A DNA stretch of 64,000 nt from Bryopsis sp. KO-2023. Taxonomy: Eukaryota; Chlorophyta; Ulvophyceae; Bryopsidales; Bryopsidaceae. Made by a program: the position numbers and the translations under genes. The DNA lies in the NCBI GenBank assembly GCA_030272585.1, contig BSYQ01000005.1:5921501-5985500 (forward strand). The letters run 5' to 3'. The notes beneath the pieces are model-generated. The model was not told the DNA's origin. It was given only the letters and a program-made list of their open reading frames with translations, and made no database searches. Numbering within the stretch: the stretch's first letter is position 1; every line of letters begins with the position of its first letter. Below, piece after piece: positions 1 to 12,254 of the stretch.

Positions 1-621
1 TATTTTGAGTGTAGCATCTCTTCAGTAGCCCTTTTTGGCCCAAAAGGGCCATGAAGTGATGAGTCGCAGTGGGCTTGAACTTTCCAGGCATCAGCTCCTG
101 TACGCTATCCAAACACCATTTAAACTACGTAGACAAACACTTGGAAACACATAAAACAGAAACCTCTAACAAATTTGTTTCACTGGGAATGGGTGGATTC
201 ATCCTGGCACAGAACATCTTCCAGACCTAACCCGTAGTGTATTGCTTTCTGTCTTCAAGCAAGCTCTCCTCATTTTACAACAGACGGCAACGCTGGAGTC
301 TTTTTCTATACTGCACCCCCCCTTTTATTTCTGAAGTAAATCATAAAGTCAACTCAGAGTGTTCGATGTCACCTTCGCAAGTTCACAGAAGACCTCTGGA
401 TTCTCTTTGAAATAATCGATGGAAAAGACATCCTCCGGTCTGCCCAGCCCCATTTTCTTCAATCGTGGGTAGAGGCCAGTTGTCGGAGATCTAAAATCAG
501 GAATGCCAGCACTGACACTGATACCAGCCCCGCACATGCACACTATGTTTTTCACTTTCCCAGACTTCAAATAGGCAGCAGCACCCTCGATGTCAAAGGT
601 CTCCAGCAAAGGATCAGGTTT
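1..621 (-). CDS. SIRT2-like NAD+-dependent protein deacylase (sirtuin), partial
   Basis: Sirtuins remove acyl groups from lysine using NAD+. Two exons are clear on the minus strand: 621-373 (83 codons) and 97-1, which runs off the window. The first carries the NAD-binding signature [16 protein letters not shown], preceded by [18 protein letters not shown] and followed by [19 protein letters not shown], matching class I SIRT2/SIRT3 spacing. The second reads [19 protein letters not shown] and ends at RCYTQN, just before the catalytic part, so the catalytic His and the zinc site lie outside. The join is phase 0 with GT-AG ends. The N-terminus is not settled: a probable first exon starts at ATG 1537 (MSNLGNSEEKASDVAPEQGR, acidic), but the link to 621 is unclear and another exon near 1150-1335 is possible. 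Being closest to SIRT2 is a judgement from the sequence around the motif. Confidence 0.88.
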
Positions 622-1389
622 CTACCCCAAAAAACAGACATGAAATTCATGGATGAATGCATGGAAATTCAATATTCATTTCAAGTGGTGTGGGAAAACC
701 CAGTTCAACATAAGCAATAATCGAACCACGTAACAAAACACTCTTGGGGGGGGGCTATTCTTGAGAAAAACTTGCAATAGAATTATGGAATATCCTGACC
801 TTGGGGGACTGTGTTTTCTTACAGAGAAACTGGTGGATGTCCACCAGTCAGACTGCTACAGAGTTGATATTTTCTCGCATTGCATTCAGTTTCCACAAGA
901 ATCGCTTTTACCTAAGCAGAGGCCTTACCCGTACGGAGACATCGAGCTGCAGGTATTTACTTAAAAGTGCCCCGAGCCCTTCAATGGGGTCATGCTGGAA
1001 AAAGGGAGAAAGAAAATATCAAAATCATAGCACCACTGCACCAATACCATATTGTGTGAAAGCATGGAGTAGAATAGATATTTCAGCGCAGGTGATGACT
1101 AATCCGTGCATTGGCAGCTTTAAGAGCAACCATTGACAAGCGAAGCCGTCAGTGATCGACATCGATTTCGTGAAATTGAGAAGCAAAAGGAAGCAGTGTC
1201 TTTCGTACTATGCTTTCGTCTCTGTAGTGAACGATATGGACAGAGTTTTGTTTCTCCACTCGTTCGATTCTCGCGGATGGTACAGGCGTGCTGAGCGCAG
1301 GTGGACTGGGTTCTCCCGAACACTCCCCTGTAAAAAGCAAAACGCCCACCTTGTGAAATGAAATGTAGCAACAGTAAAAAGCACAGAAA

Positions 1390-1537
1390 CGGAAGGTTCG
1401 ATGGGTGCAGTCTTCCTGTTGGCCGTGAAAACGTGCTCCTCACCTTTTTCGTTTGGAATTTCGATCGAGGGAGCAACGCGTCCCTGCTCAGGGGCGACGT
1501 CTGACGCCTTCTCCTCCGAGTTGCCGAGATTACTCAT
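1390..1537 (-). CDS. Probable first coding exon of the sirtuin gene
   Basis: An open frame starts at a true ATG (1537) and codes for about 49 polar, acidic residues (MSNLGNSEEKASDVAPEQGR and onward to KTAPIEPS), followed by a possible GT donor near 1390. Such a low-complexity acidic N-terminus is common before the sirtuin core. It is on the same strand, and 305 bp separate it from the start of the divergent phosphoesterase gene. The splice into the 621 exon was not proved, and no family motif lies in this exon, so it is tentative. Confidence 0.35.
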
Positions 1538-1842
1538 CAGATCGCACAGGAGATCCTTTGGTTTGCGAAGGAGGACGCTGCAAGAGAATATCAGTCTTTG
1601 TTGCTGTGTTTCTGCGGTTTTTTAGCCCTGTTACCAAGCTCCCAACCAACAAGGCAAGCGAATCCGCCCAACTCTCGGTCTTTTCGTCACTCTAATATGA
1701 GTAATCGCAAAAACGTATGACTAAAGTACTCCGAACAGGACAGTCATGGATCACGCCGGCTGACGTTCACCTGCACGGCTTTCTTGTGCGCCACTCTCCA
1801 ATTTCTGTCTTGCTTCTGGAGGGTCGTCCGCTCACCTCTGGA
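1538..1842. promoter_or_regulatory. Divergent intergenic region between sirtuin and phosphoesterase genes
   Basis: Only about 305 bp separate the presumed start codons of two genes transcribed away from each other, so both promoters must fit here, or start within it. No TATA box or known element stands out by eye. If the sirtuin first exon is wrong, the region is larger. Confidence 0.4.
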
Positions 1843-4824
1843 ATGGCGACTGTGCGTCCGTTCAAGCCGGTGTCGCTCGGAATATCTAGACAACACTATT
1901 TTTCCAGTTGCCGCCCTGGTTTGGTCTGCCGAGCTCTGAATGGGAAGCGGACTGACCCGTCCAGAAATCCACGGAGGAAAGTGCGTGCCAACCTTACGTC
2001 TCTCTCCCTTTCCCAGAAAACGAAAACGAATCTATAATGATTTCTCATCCGCATTTTCAGACGTGTCAGCTTTTTCTTCTGTTTAAGATACTTCGTGTTC
2101 ACCATAAGGACGACTGAAACCACCATAACCTCGAGACAACCTCAGACTTTTCGTTGAAACTTAGTCTTTGAAATTTTCAAGAGCCCCCAGAAACATTCAT
2201 GCACATTTTTCCAGGGTTGATTCTTGAAATTTTTTTAAAGGCAAAACACAGAAACTGTCTGGATGTGTCAAAGAAAAAATGTTTGTGAAGTTCAATACTT
2301 CAGTACTTTTCAGAGACTCTATTGTTGCCGAGGGTTTTGATTCCTTGTTTCTTTTGAAATTTTCTCTGCGACCACAGGAAGTCTCTTCTTCTTTTGAGTT
2401 TGACGTGTATGCGACAAGCGATCTGCACACAGATTACCCTGACAATTTCGAATGGGTTGAAAACTTGTGCGGCGAAAAATATCAAAACGATGTCTTGCTG
2501 GTAGCAGGAGATATTTCAGATGATCTCAGGATAATTAGGTATGTCTGGCAACTGATTCACCCCATAGACACAGTCACACAACAGTTGACTCACACAGCTC
2601 ATTTTTTCCTCTTTTTTCCCCGGACATGTGCTCCGGTTGTAGAGAATCTAAAAGAGAAGGTGAGAAAAGTTTACTTCTGCCTGATTAAACTATATTGCAT
2701 TTCGTGGATGTCTTTGCCACAAATTAACATTCCTCAGAGGTCCTGAATGTTTTTCATTCCTTTGATTCAGAAAGACACTGGCAAGTCTGGTCAGTAAATT
2801 TAAGCATGTGGCATTCGTTCCTGGAAACCATGAGCTTTGGGTAAGCGCTATAGCAACCTGAAAAATGTTGATTAGTTTCGAAATCTGGGAGAGGAAAAAG
2901 AAAAGAAAAAGTACGCATGTGCACTCTGAAATTTTCAGACCGTCTCACTTGGTGCATGTACATATATTTTAGTTTCTGGGCTGTTTGGTCAGGTTGATGG
3001 TTGATTGACCTGATGGAAATTAACGCAATAAATTAATTAGGTTCGAGGAGCAGCAAAAGATGCAACTGTAAGAAATGAAAATGCCACGAACTCAATGGAT
3101 AAATTGGCTGCGGTTTTGGATGCTTGCGACGACTTGGGAGTGATTATCCATCCGCAAAAAATTGGAAACTTGTGGGTAGTCCCCATTCTTTCATGGCACC
3201 ATAAGGTGAGTGCGTTTTCATTAATCGAGCTAAGTTACACTGTAAATACATAGTAATTCGTAGAATTCGCAATCATGAAATTTACTTACAAGAGAAAAAG
3301 TACTCCGCTCCTTGCTCCCTGCTCCCCAGCCCCCCACCCCTACACACAACAAAAAATGGAAAATAGGTTTTAACGTTCTTTTGTATTTTGGTGTTTTAGC
3401 CTAGTATTGCTGCGGAAAGCTTTTCTCTGCGGTTCCCGGTTGCAAATGAGTGATATGGCATTTCTACTTAGTTAAAGTAGAACCAAATGTCTCGCTGTGT
3501 GTCCTACATTCTTTTGTTATTCCGTTCAGTTTCTTTATGTTTTCCCTACAGAGTTTCGACACGGAGCCCGGCATTCCAGATGTTCCCCGTGCTTCCAAGC
3601 TCACGATATCTGTGAGTAGAATCCGTCAAGACTGCAGTGCGTGTTCAATTTCTTTTTTGAAATCAGCAAGGAAAATAGGTGAAGGGAGGAGACTGTAATG
3701 GTGCTTTTTGTGATGGTGGTTTTCTGTTCTTTTTCTTTCAGGATTATCGTTGCTGCAAGTGGGCTGAGACCGGCTCAGAAGAACCGCCTCTTGGAAGCAA
3801 GAGCATCGCAACTCATTTAGATTCTTTGAATGATGATTCCTGGATTCAAGCAGCCGAAGGCTGTGATGTAATCACATTCTCGCACTTCTTGCCTCGACAA
3901 GAACTACTCCCAGAAAAACGATTTCTGTATTATCCAAATGTGGTGAGTCCATAAAGGTCGATTCTTTAATTCCTTTTTTTGTAATGGGTTTTGTGGTATT
4001 TTTTTTGGTGCTTTTCATTGATTTGGTCGAATACTTTCCTGCAGGCAAAAGCGATTGGATCAGTTCCCCTGAGGAAACGTCTGAAACGAATCAATCCTAA
4101 CATCCACGTTTTCGGCCATTCACATTTTGGCTGGGATTCCACACTGGATGATGGCGTTCGATACGTTCAGTGCCCCCTGTGCTACCCAGGGGAACGTACT
4201 GCCCGGGCAAGAAGCATCGCTCTACTCTCTCCCCTGGACCGATTCGCTGGCCAATGGGGGGGTCAGGCCAATGGCGTCAAAGAGGCTGAGTGGCTACCTG
4301 CTGTCATCTATTCCAGCCAGGACAACTCTCGAACCCAAGTGAACGGTGCAGCTACCAGAGAGGGGGTGAAGAAGGATGAGTCTGACTCAGAACTGGCCGA
4401 ATCTATTTCGTCCACACAACCAAATGCCGCTTCATCAGGCTCCATGGAATCTCCTCAGTCAGTTAATGGGAGGGATTCAGGTGATGTTGGATTCAGCGGC
4501 CGACCTCGTTTGCCGGCGTGGGATGATTGGCTGAGTGGTGAGCGGGATAGACAGCTGGGCAGCTTGGATGTGAAATCGTTGCATCGAGGAGCCATGGTGA
4601 ATGGGGCTAGGCCTGTGAAGGGAGCGAGACCGCTGAACGGGGTCATGCATACTTGGCATGCCGCCTGGAGTGACTACTACAAAACCAGAAAACGAGATCC
4701 GAGTAACAAGGAACTGGCCTCGTGGGTGTCAGAAAGGTGGCGACAAAAGACGATGAGGAGGAATGAGAAAAAGAGAAGAAAAGAACAGAAACGTACTGTG
4801 GAAAAGAATGGAAAGCTCAAATGA
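1843..4824 (+). CDS. Calcineurin-like metallophosphoesterase with long basic C-terminal extension
   Basis: Predicted metal-dependent phosphoesterase of 524 aa. Exons 1843-1980, 2378-2538, 2771-2840, 3041-3205, 3552-3611, 3742-3942 and 4045-4824 keep frame throughout. Metallophosphoesterase motifs appear in order: SDLHTDY (D-x-H), LVAGDIS (GD), FVPGNHELW (GNHE), a later ITFSHFLPR and FGHSHFGWD (GHxH). The first 46 residues (MATVRPFKPVSLGISRQHYF and onward) are rich in Ser, Arg and hydrophobics and look like an organelle transit peptide; this is inference. An in-frame ATG at 1717 is a less likely start. The last roughly 200 residues form a Ser/Asp-rich linker, a GARP-containing repeat and a Trp-rich motif (HTWHAAWSDYYKTRKRDP), ending in a strongly basic tail. 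Substrate is unknown. It is head to head with the sirtuin. Confidence 0.88.
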
Positions 4825-6297
4825 GTGATGGCAAGCCAAAAAGGAAAAAAAAAAAAAAAAAAAACAGAGAGGGAGAGTTATGGAGTGTTTGTGGTTGCAC
4901 AACTGATAGGGGTTTTGCATATTCTTTTTTCTTTTGGTGTATTTTTGTGCTTCGATGCTAGGGTTGGGAATCATTCTATTAGTAAAAGGAGCACGTTTTG
5001 CTTTTGGATCATTATTGTGGGATTCTTTTCATTGGGGTTGTCTGTGCAGCTTGACTATCGCAAAAAAGCTGGTCTGTGTAAACATCGTTACGAATGATGG
5101 GCTTACTGTCCTTTCAACAAATTGCGCAAAAATTCACAGCAAGTACGTAGCCACTTTTTATTTGAAATATGGAGTCCACATCGGTGGCCAACCAAAGTAC
5201 CTGGGGTAGGTTTTTATCCAGTTGGTTGGGTTGGATGGACATAGGTCCTCTGCCCCAGCAAGGCAAGAGGGGGTGCAAGGCAATATAGGGAGGTCTGCCC
5301 TTGTCATGAAAAACCCAAGTCAACAGTCTGAATAGATAAACTTTGATAAAACTCTCTTCTCTTACAGAAACGAGATAGAAACAGGTCACTTTCTCTCAAA
5401 AAAGTGCAGTAACATCTTCCTTTCCATATTACTATCCCCATATTGATGCAAACCATTGACCAACTGTTATAGATCCCGCCATGCCTCTTTGCGACTGAAT
5501 GGGAACAGTTGAAATGGAAACCTTCAGTTGGGTGTGTAAGTCGATGTCAGCAAAAGAGTGGGTGCATGTTTTAGCCATCAAAATTCTCCCAATTTTCACA
5601 GAAACAAACAAACAAGGAAGGACCAGATTCCTCGCAACCACAAGTTTTTGTTTTTTCGAGAGCTATAGTAAATAACCAGAGTGGGGAGGTAAAAAGGCAC
5701 TGGCCCAGAATGGCTTAACATTTTTCATTTGCAGTTTTTGAGGTGTTCTGAAGCTTTTAAAATAGAGTGAAGAATGAAGTCCTTTGAGGAGGGGGTGATA
5801 GAAGGAATTTGGACTGGGAGTACCAACTTCAGGGGGTTACCCAACCAGCATGATACGAAGACATATTTTGGTTGGTTACACCACATGGATGTACTGATAT
5901 GCAAAAAAGGCCTCCCCCTTTAAGGATTGATTGTGATGTACATTGAACCGTTCATTGAAGCTGCAGTCTTGCTGATTTTTCCCACTCAATTTCTTTCGAT
6001 GCGATATTACAAAATATATCCCGTGCATTTCAAAATTGACAAAACATCACCATTAATACTCTGAACACACAAAAAAATCACCATAGCCTTCCCTGCTCAA
6101 ATGAAATCAAAACTTTCAACCATAGACAGGCGAAACCCAAAATCTTACTCCAACGCACTCTAAAACACCGTGATTTTTGACACTCAATACTAGAAAGAAA
6201 AAAAAAGGGACTTCTCATGAGAAACCTCTTTCGTTTTGCTAATATTCTTCTGGTCGAGCCCCAGAAGCCTTCCTCACTCTTGATCATTTTTTAATCT
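4825..6297. other. Intergenic region, no gene seen
   Basis: About 1.5 kb between the convergent ends of the phosphoesterase (+) and the methionine aminopeptidase (-). An A-rich run of about 20 bases at 4844-4864 lies just after the phosphoesterase stop. No coding exon, tRNA or repeat was recognised; two 3' UTRs probably occupy the edges. Confidence 0.5.
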
Positions 6298-8808
6298 TTA
6301 AGGCAATGTCAAGATGTCGGATCCATCCTTGGTGATCAGAATGGTGTGCTCAAGTTGGGCAGAAAGGGAACCATCAGGGGCTACCACAGTCCACTTATCA
6401 TCCCAGGTTTTCATGCTGCGGCCATTGCCTGACCAAAGCGACATCAGCACATAAGTGAATGTTCCAACAGCGTGAAAACAGCATGGGCAAAACAATATCT
6501 CTTTTGGGAAAAAAAACGACACAAGGCTCCACGGAGGTGGTGACAGCCAAAAAAAGTAATATGAAACACACACCGTTGGATTTTTCACACTAGTTTCTAA
6601 AAGCAGCTGGTAGCAGCCCCACACAGGTTTATTTCCAAGAGGGAAGAAAATGGTCATAAAAACAAGACTCTCCTCTTCTTCGTCAGATTTCTGTGGGGTT
6701 CTTACACCCCAATCCTACCTGTGCAAATGATGGGTTCAATCGTGAAAGTCATGTTCTCTTTCATAACTCCAGGAAATCTGTTTCGATGGTGATGGACATA
6801 TGGCGCCGCGTGAAACACTTTTCCCACTCCATGGCCCACGAAATCCTTCATGATGGTGCACTTGTTTTTATGGGCAATGTCTTGAATGACTGCTCCAATT
6901 TCCATGAATTCCACTCCAGGTGCACAAATTGCAATTGCAGAATCTCGACACTGCTTCGCAACCTCAGCCACCCTTTTGCCCTCTTCGCTCACATTACCTG
7001 AACAACCACACACTTACTATATGTATATATAGATATTTTCCCCGAAAAATAAAGCTGTGGACATGTCCATTACGATTTCATTTGTCAGGAGATAGGAAAT
7101 AAAAGGAATGTATTTCCTTTCATTTCCAGCATTGGGATTCTGTAAAGACAACAAAAAAAAATGAATGCACTGATTCCTTTCAACAAACAGAGGCTGTTCT
7201 CAGATAGATGCATGGCTTTTTGAAATCGATTACGGACTGATTTGTTTGATCCCTCAACAAGAAAAAGAAAAGCAAGAAAACCAACAGCAAACGAGCATTT
7301 TCTTCTTTAATGGAAACCACTTCCTGAAAAGAAAGAAACGTGATGATCAAAGTCACAATCTGTAGGAGCTCCACGAGTCCTTCTCAATTTCTTGTCTAAA
7401 TTATGCAGGAATATTGAAATTTCTGTACTCTTTAGAAACTGAGGTACGCTTCTATGATATTTTTCCAGGGTACCCTACCGATAAAGAACATTTTTGAGCA
7501 GTCTCCGTGGTATCCATTCAAGTACACCGTCACATCGATATTCAGCAAATCACCATCCTTCAATGGTCTGGAATCAGGAATGCCGTGACAATAACATTCA
7601 TTGATGGAAGTGCAAACGCTTTTGGGGAAATTGCCATAATTCAATGGTGAAGGGTAGGCATTGTTGTCCACAATCATTTTGTGCACAGCCTTGTCGATTT
7701 CATCTGTGGTCACTCCTTCTTTCGCCAAGGTACCAGCATGTTGTAAAACTTGAGCCGCCAATTTTCCTGATGCTCGCATTCGCTTGATTCCCTGTACAAA
7801 CCACGTCGCAATTTTGGGATGCAGTATTATACGTTCTCGTCTTTTTTTGTTTTTGTTTTGTTTTCCGCTTGAAGAAAAGATTTTGAGCGTCACTCCTTCA
7901 AACAGTTTATGATGGAAAATCGTGTCCAGGAAAGGTTGTTGGTCAATTCTCTCCGCAAACACAAGTCAACTTTCGTGATCGATACTCCACCAGCGAACAA
8001 AAAAAGCTCCTTTCAGAAAATCAATCAAGGAATATCTCAAAAAACTTTAGCAGTTTTTGCTGTCAGAAGGAAGTTGAATGTCAGTTTTTGCGAAAATCTC
8101 CTCACCTCAGCATCGTGAATTTCGTACTCGTTTCCATCGAAGGGTGGACTTTTTCCAGTGTCTGCGTAAGAAGGTCGGCCGATGTGACTGGGCACCGTCA
8201 AAAATGGGGAAACTTCTCCTGGAACCAGGGGATCCGGTCTTGATCTGAAATCAGATCATTACTGTGAAAAGCCATCCAGCACAATGCAAAACTAAAATTA
8301 GGTTTCGTTATAGGGATGGTGGGGATACTTTTTTTGTTGTGTTTGATTTCCCCTCACGATCATCTCTAGAAGAAAAACTCAGGAAAGTCAGACAACGCAT
8401 TAGTAAGACTTAAATACAACTAGGAAGATTTTCATGTGGAATTTCAACATATTGGGCTTGGGCAACGAGTTCAGCATTGAAAAAGAAACTTTTCACATAC
8501 TGGCTCTGATCGATGCAATTATTTGTTGGGTGGTTTTGTTGGAGAGGGAAAGGGGGACCCACGTCACCTACAAGTTCAGGTGCACGTGCAAAGACTGACT
8601 TTGCTCACTTCTCAATCTGGAGGCTGAGTAGCTCCTGCAAACCCTTGGCGAATGGTATTGTGCTGGCCGAACGCCTCCCTCCTAGTCGTCCCCATCGAGG
8701 ATTTTTTGCAACGAGACGCCCTGCGTCTTTAGCAGCGGAAGCCACTGGTGCAACGACCTTGCTTGAGAAAACACCCCCGTACATCGTGCGGAGAAAACAC
8801 GCACGCAT
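6298..8808 (-). CDS. Methionine aminopeptidase type I, organelle-type
   Basis: Removes the initiator Met from nascent proteins. Five exons (8808-8609, 8244-8106, 7791-7479, 6997-6719, 6428-6298) give 353 aa in frame. The catalytic core is complete: CHGIPD (substrate His), NIDVTVYLNGYHGDCSKMF (two Asp metal ligands), GHGVGKVFHAAP (His ligand), TIEP and LEHT (Glu ligands). A linker reading VPGEVSPFLTVPSHIGRP precedes the core, as in plant MAP1B-D. The first 65 residues (MRACFLRTMYGGVFSSKVVA and onward) are basic, Ala/Ser-rich and free of acidic residues early on, so plastid and/or mitochondrial import is likely. There is no N-terminal zinc-finger region of cytosolic MAP1A. Two codons upstream in frame are GTG, so ATG 8808 was chosen. 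SurE follows upstream on the same strand. Confidence 0.93.
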
Positions 8809-9616
8809 CACCACTCACAGAAAGAAATCGACACCAATCCTACCTCACCTGTCAACATATCACTCAAAATTCATGGGCATGTAATTTCATTGTCCATTTG
8901 ATGGATGATTAACCTCATCTCTGAGGAATTCAAAGAAATCTGGCAAGAAGAGGGAAAAATGTAAACATCGAATAATCACCGAAACTGAATAAGTCCAAAG
9001 TAAAAAGAAGGCAATGCCATTGCAGTGAACCCTGGATTTTTTGGTCTATGGATCAGGCTGTGGATTTGTCGGATTTGGTGGATTTGGAAAAATTCCAGTC
9101 ATGTTGGGGCCCGTGGCTTTTATTTGTTCTATCCGAGTTAAGAAACTTGCACGGTGGGCCGTTGATGAATGGGTTTGGAGACAAATGGAAATGATTCTGT
9201 TCTGGATAGGTCAGAATGGGTCTCAACTCATGTTTTGAATTGTCAGTCAGGGGATGGTGAGAAAATAGTAAATCGAAAGGGCACCACTAGAATCATGTCC
9301 ATCTGAACTAGTTTAAACTGTTGTTTTACCCACATGATCTCCTCACTGAAATCAACATCATCCTGTCACACAGCCCTTTGTTTTTTTCGAAATTCGAAAT
9401 CCTTCTACCAAGATCCCAGACTGAAACTGTTCAGCCTAGATATTCTCAACTCGAAACCTCGTTTATTCACGGGTTGAGAATATTCCCACCAGTGTTGAGC
9501 TCGATGCTTATCTCAACACTGGACAAAGTCAACCATGGAATGTTGTAATCGAGCACATGCACAGAGCTCCAGATCATGCAGTTCTGTTTTTTTTCTTGCT
9601 TGAAGTCCATTCTCAG
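8809..9616. other. Intergenic region with two strong hairpins
   Basis: The stretch between the methionine aminopeptidase start and the SurE stop holds no recognisable exon. Its notable content is the pair of inverted repeats at 9440-9522, listed separately. The rest is ordinary AT-rich sequence, presumably the SurE 3' UTR and the aminopeptidase promoter. Confidence 0.5.
9440..9522. repeat. Two adjacent inverted repeats sharing a TTGAG/CTCAA core
   Basis: First hairpin: arms 9440-9450 and 9473-9483 (atattctcaac / gttgagaatat), 11 perfect pairs, 22-nt loop. Second hairpin: arms 9489-9499 and 9512-9522 (ccagtgttgag / ctcaacactgg), 11 perfect pairs, 12-nt loop. They lie 5 nt apart and all four arms contain the same TTGAG/CTCAA core, so alternative pairings between hairpins are possible. 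On the minus strand they sit 95-180 nt beyond the SurE stop codon, so they are probably in its 3' UTR or terminator region. Confidence 0.7.
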
Positions 9617-10897
9617 CTATTCTCCCTCAAACCAATCAATAACAGGGTGCTTTAGTTTCCCTCTCCAATCCGACAGACACTTTTCAGCAGCTGCCATTTG
9701 ATCAAGCGCATAGGCCGGAGGGATAGCAGCCAGTACAGTGAATCCTTTCTTAACTCCAATCATATCATCTGTAGTGGCACAACCATCTGGATCCAGCTCC
9801 TTCCAACCTCGCATCTTAAATCGAAGGTTAGCAATGCCGTCCACATTTTCCTTAATGCCGTTTTCAGATCCTGTCATCTCGCCTTCAGACTCCAACAAGG
9901 TGTATCCTGACTGGACTGTAGATTTCCCCATTCTGGAAATTGCCAGTGTTGTGGGGGTTGGTGTCTGTTGGTTTGATGGCGATTTACTGCAGAAAGATTT
10001 GTCCAGTGCAGGGATGTTCATGTTGAGCACAACATTTACGGGCCATCGATTGTCTGAGGCAAGCCAATCCACGATCGGAACAGCTAACCTTGCAGTCTGA
10101 ATCAGCCATGCAACCCAAATGCCTGTCAAAGTGAGGCCTAGGAGATCAACAGCAGTGGAATGTAATTCCATTGAACAGTTCCATTGGTGCAGTTATTTTC
10201 ATCCAGTAAATCAATGTCTTCCAGGGAAAAAGATTCACACTCCTCCAGGATCTGCTTCCTACCCTTTTCTGTTTGATATAGAATGACACAATTCAGCTGG
10301 GTTGCACCTCTGACCAGTGATCCATCACTGACACTGCATCTATAAGATAGATGTTGGATGCTACTGAGTTTCCAGGAAAAGCGTCAGTACCTCTGCAAAG
10401 TCGTCCATCGTCTTGGCTCTGAAGGAGTCCAAGGACACCGCCATAGCCTTCACGCCAAAAAACGTTGCCTCGCGCGCTGCCCCCACCGTCCCCGAGTAGT
10501 ACGCCAACCTGCCGTAGTTAGCCCCCCGGTTGATCCCCGAAACCACGACGTCAGGCCTCCACGACGACTGATTCTCTGTCGTGGCATCCTCCGCATTGCA
10601 GACTCGAAAGAGATCCCCACTTAGAGCCAGGCCAGTGGCATCCACAGGCGTGCCTCCAACGCTCCAGGCCGGGATAGGAACGGGTAGATTGAACTCTCGA
10701 CCGTCCTTCGCGAACTGAACAGAGATCGGTTGATGGAGTGAGACAGAGTGGGAACATGCGGATTTTTCGGTGCTGGGTGCGACAACGCGCACTTCAAACT
10801 TTCCATCTTGGACAAGGGCGTTTGCGAGGGCGGCGATCCCAGGAGCAGAGATACCATCGTCATTGCACACCAGCACCTTGGTTTGTCTGGTGGGCAT
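9617..10897 (-). CDS. SurE-family 5'/3'-nucleotidase (survival protein SurE)
   Basis: SurE proteins are metal-dependent phosphatases acting on nucleoside monophosphates. Two exons, 10897-10391 and 10096-9617, join in phase 0 to give 328 aa. The family's N-terminal metal site VCNDDGISAPGI is present, followed by VVAPSTEKSACSHSVSLHQPI and the second site VVSGINRGANYGRLAYYSGT with AAREA after it. The C-terminal exon contains the family pattern ARLAVPIVDWL and NVVLNMNIPAL, then a longer acidic tail than in bacteria. An in-frame GTG at 10915 is not used; ATG 10897 places the NDDG motif about 11 residues from the start, as in bacteria, leaving no transit peptide. SurE is common in bacteria, plants and some fungi. 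Confidence 0.93.
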
Positions 10898-11020
10898 TCT
10901 GATGGTAGGCTGCACAAATGATGATGATGATGGGAGTTTTCGCTTTGAAAGTTTTCTTGCCGAACAAAAAACCCACTTTGTAGCACATTCTCACCCGCAA
11001 GACCAATCTATCAGAATTTA

Positions 11021-11640
<620 letters not shown>

Positions 11641-12254
11641 TACCAATCCGGAGAGACCGATGCTCACACATACACAAAACATCGATTTTATGCATTTTTT
11701 TGATTAGAACATCAGAGGGTCCCTGACGCAGGACTTTCTCGCGCTTGATTGTGGGGGTTGCCTGTGCAGCGTCAACGAAAAGGAAACATCTCTCAGTGGA
11801 CTTCCATGGCCGACTTTCAGGAAAAAGACGAAAACGCTTGAGAACAATTTTTTAACACTCAAGCAGCGATTTACTATGAAAAACGCACTCCCCAAACTTA
11901 TAGAAGAGCCGAACGAGAAAGGCCCGAAAACGTTATACTAGTGCGCCGACATCGCTAAACCTCAGCTCAGGCTTAAGCTTGGCTCAGGTGGCGGCTTGTC
12001 CCTGGGACCAACATCACGCAGAAACGCACCCGAAGAAGTGCGCTCTCAGCCGCTTCTCAGGAAAGAAGGAGAAGCTGGCCTTCCTGACACCCGTGATCGA
12101 AGTTTCTTGAGCGCCCAAGAGGGAGGTTACCAACTACTTTTGACCACCAGCGTCAGGCGAGACGAAGTAATACAGGTCCTCCTCCCATTTAAGCGGGAAC
12201 GACCGCTTTTGAGCAGGCTTTCCGACTCGAGTATTTTTCTTGAGAATCAGAAAT
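11641..12254. other. Intergenic region, no gene seen
   Basis: Between the plastid insertion and the thioredoxin gene. Open frames here have no recognisable motifs and look like chance frames. The region probably contains the thioredoxin promoter; an earlier upstream exon of that gene cannot be excluded. Confidence 0.4.

Noticed and set aside
830-847. Short inverted repeat ctggtgg/ccaccag near the sirtuin gene
   Set aside because: Seven pairs with a 4-nt loop are expected by chance in 64 kb.
2641-2657. A 17-nt micro-exon in the phosphoesterase gene (ENLKEK)
   Set aside because: It breaks the frame; direct splicing of 2538 to 2771 gives RKTLASLVSKFKHVAFVPGN as expected for the family.
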